This document shows positions 63,088 through 64,000 of a stretch of DNA of 64,000 nt, in pieces. The notes below the pieces were generated by a model that saw only the letters and a program-made list of their open reading frames with translations, did no database searches and had not been told where the DNA came from. How positions within the stretch are numbered: position 1 is the stretch's first letter; every line of letters starts with the position of its first letter. A program made the translations under genes and the position numbers. The stretch lies in contig NZ_SAVA01000007.1 in NCBI RefSeq assembly GCF_004022465.1, positions 124,001 to 188,000 of the forward strand. Reading direction: 5' to 3'. This stretch comes from Rhodobacter huangdaonensis (GTDB lineage: Bacteria; Pseudomonadota; Alphaproteobacteria; Rhodobacterales; Rhodobacteraceae).

Positions 63088-64000
63088 CCGAAGTCGTCAC
63101 CAAGCAGGAGCTCGACGAAGCCTTCGCCATGTTCTACGGCATGGCCGCCAGCCTGAAGGATCTGGCGAGCCCCCCGGTCGAAGTCGCCGACGAGGAGCGC
63201 GTCGCCGCGGCGAAGCGAGTCTTCCTGAAGGGCATCGACGCGAATTTCGCCACCCAGCTCGACGCCTGCGTGCATTGCGGCGCCTGTGCCCAGGCCTGCC
63301 AGTTCTACCTTGGCACGGAGGACCCGAAATACACGCCGGTGCACAAGCTCGACCTGATGAAGCGGGTCTATGACCGCGAACTGTCGCCGCTGAGCTGGCT
63401 GAAGAAGTTCATCGTGAAGGACATCACCGCCGACGATCTGCGCGCCCAGCAGGAACTGGTCTATGACGCCTGCACGATGTGCGGGCGGTGCAACCTTGTC
63501 TGCCCGGCGGGGATCAACATCGCCGACATGGTGGCGCTGAACCGCTCGGCGCTCGCCGCGGCGCGGCTGATGCCGGACGAGCTGCGCTTCATGCAGGAAG
63601 GGCAGGAGGCCGACGGCACCATCTTCGGCGCCGACGAGGATCTGTTCCGCTTCCGCATGGATGCGCTGCAGGAAAAGCTCGGCTTCGAGATCCCGATCGA
63701 CAAGCCGAAAGCCGACGTGCTGCTCATCACCACCGGGCTCGACATCCACCTGTTCCAGGATGCGACCGGCGGCACGATCGAGACGCTGCATCACATGGGC
63801 ATTGATTACACCCTGCGCTCGGACGCCTACGAGGGGGCGAACTTCGGCCTGCTTTCGGGCCACGAGGGCACGAAGAAGAAGATGGCGGCGAAGCTCGCCA
63901 ATGCCGCGATCGAGGTCGGCGCCAAGGTGGTGATCGTGCCCGAATGCGGCCACGCCTTCCCGGCGCTGCGCTGGGGCGCGGCCGAGGCGCTCGGCAAGCC
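63084..64000 (+). CDS. isp2: HdrD-like iron-sulfur protein Isp2 (3' truncated)
   Basis: 305 residues visible, open at the window end. Two [4Fe-4S] motifs, CVHCGACAQACQFYLG (about 62-75) and CTMCGRCNLVCPAG (about 129-142), then the start of a heterodisulfide-reductase-type CCG region (VLLITTGLDIHLFQ and VVIVPECGHAFP). It is cytoplasmic, anchored by Isp1, and transfers electrons from hydrogenase, probably to or from a soluble carrier. The CCG cysteines beyond the edge are not seen. Confidence 0.92.
   Translation, partial: MTEVVTKQELDEAFAMFYGMAASLKDLASPPVEVADEERVAAAKRVFLKGIDANFATQLDACVHCGACAQACQFYLGTEDPKYTPVHKLDLMKRVYDRELSPLSWLKKFIVKDITADDLRAQQELVYDACTMCGRCNLVCPAGINIADMVALNRSALAAARLMPDELRFMQEGQEADGTIFGADEDLFRFRMDALQEKLGFEIPIDKPKADVLLITTGLDIHLFQDATGGTIETLHHMGIDYTLRSDAYEGANFGLLSGHEGTKKKMAAKLANAAIEVGAKVVIVPECGHAFPALRWGAAEALGK

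Overview
The window is high-GC chromosomal DNA of an alphaproteobacterium, most likely Rhodobacteraceae/Paracoccaceae (Rhodobacter, Rhodovulum or Phaeovulum type). The signs are the rpsT-dnaA-dnaN-recF-(VOC)-gyrB block, Rhodobacter-style flagellar and ubiquinone genes, GANTC-rich DNA upstream of dnaA, and an Isp-type [NiFe] hydrogenase operon. Species cannot be named from the sequence alone.

Layout. 0-15 kb is ordinary chromosome: the end of an ABC-2 exporter operon, a 2-keto-4-pentenoate hydratase-like gene, a dienoyl-CoA reductase-type flavoenzyme, two conserved hypotheticals, a lipoprotein, an amino-sugar kinase with nagA, the serine genes serB (divergent), serC and serA, a metallophosphatase and a thiolase. 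15.1-20.3 kb is an accessory island. It holds a decayed IS3-type element abutting a frameshifted Cdd1-type gene on one side and a truncated higA on the other, then visibly AT-rich DNA with three unusual genes: an ADP-ribosyltransferase-like protein (minus), and a plus-strand pair encoding a two-TM macro-domain protein and a small HxGH nucleotidyltransferase. An HNH endonuclease closes the island. 20.5-23.3 kb has an AraC regulator, an SDR, tRNA-Pro(CGG) and an IS256-type transposase remnant.

23.3-34 kb is an aromatic-degradation region. A minus-strand meta-cleavage operon (extradiol dioxygenase, SnoaL-like protein, alpha/beta hydrolase, flavin-dependent oxygenase, flavin reductase, outer-membrane porin, HpcH/HpaI aldolase) faces a TetR regulator, followed by a cupin-like protein, a flavodoxin-fold quinone reductase, an IclR regulator, a second flavin reductase and RidA. 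34-44 kb is housekeeping (GDPD, FemAB-like, PCD, peroxiredoxin, ferredoxin reductase, rsmD, HAD, map, CinA-like, GNAT, OmpA-like, LysR). 44-52 kb is the replication block. 52-56 kb is echA, mutM, ubiE and ubiB; 56-60 kb is flgD, fliK and two small flagellar genes. 60.4 kb to the end is a hydrogenase operon (maturation protease, HupH-type protein, small subunit, Isp1, Isp2), cut by the window edge.

The most interesting object is the ART / TM-macro / nucleotidyltransferase set at 17.2-19.2 kb. The TM-TM-macro layout is that of the type II Thoeris effector, but an ART-fold protein sits where the TIR enzyme would be. I propose, as inference only, a nucleotide-signalling or ADP-ribosylation conflict system that I do not recognise as described.
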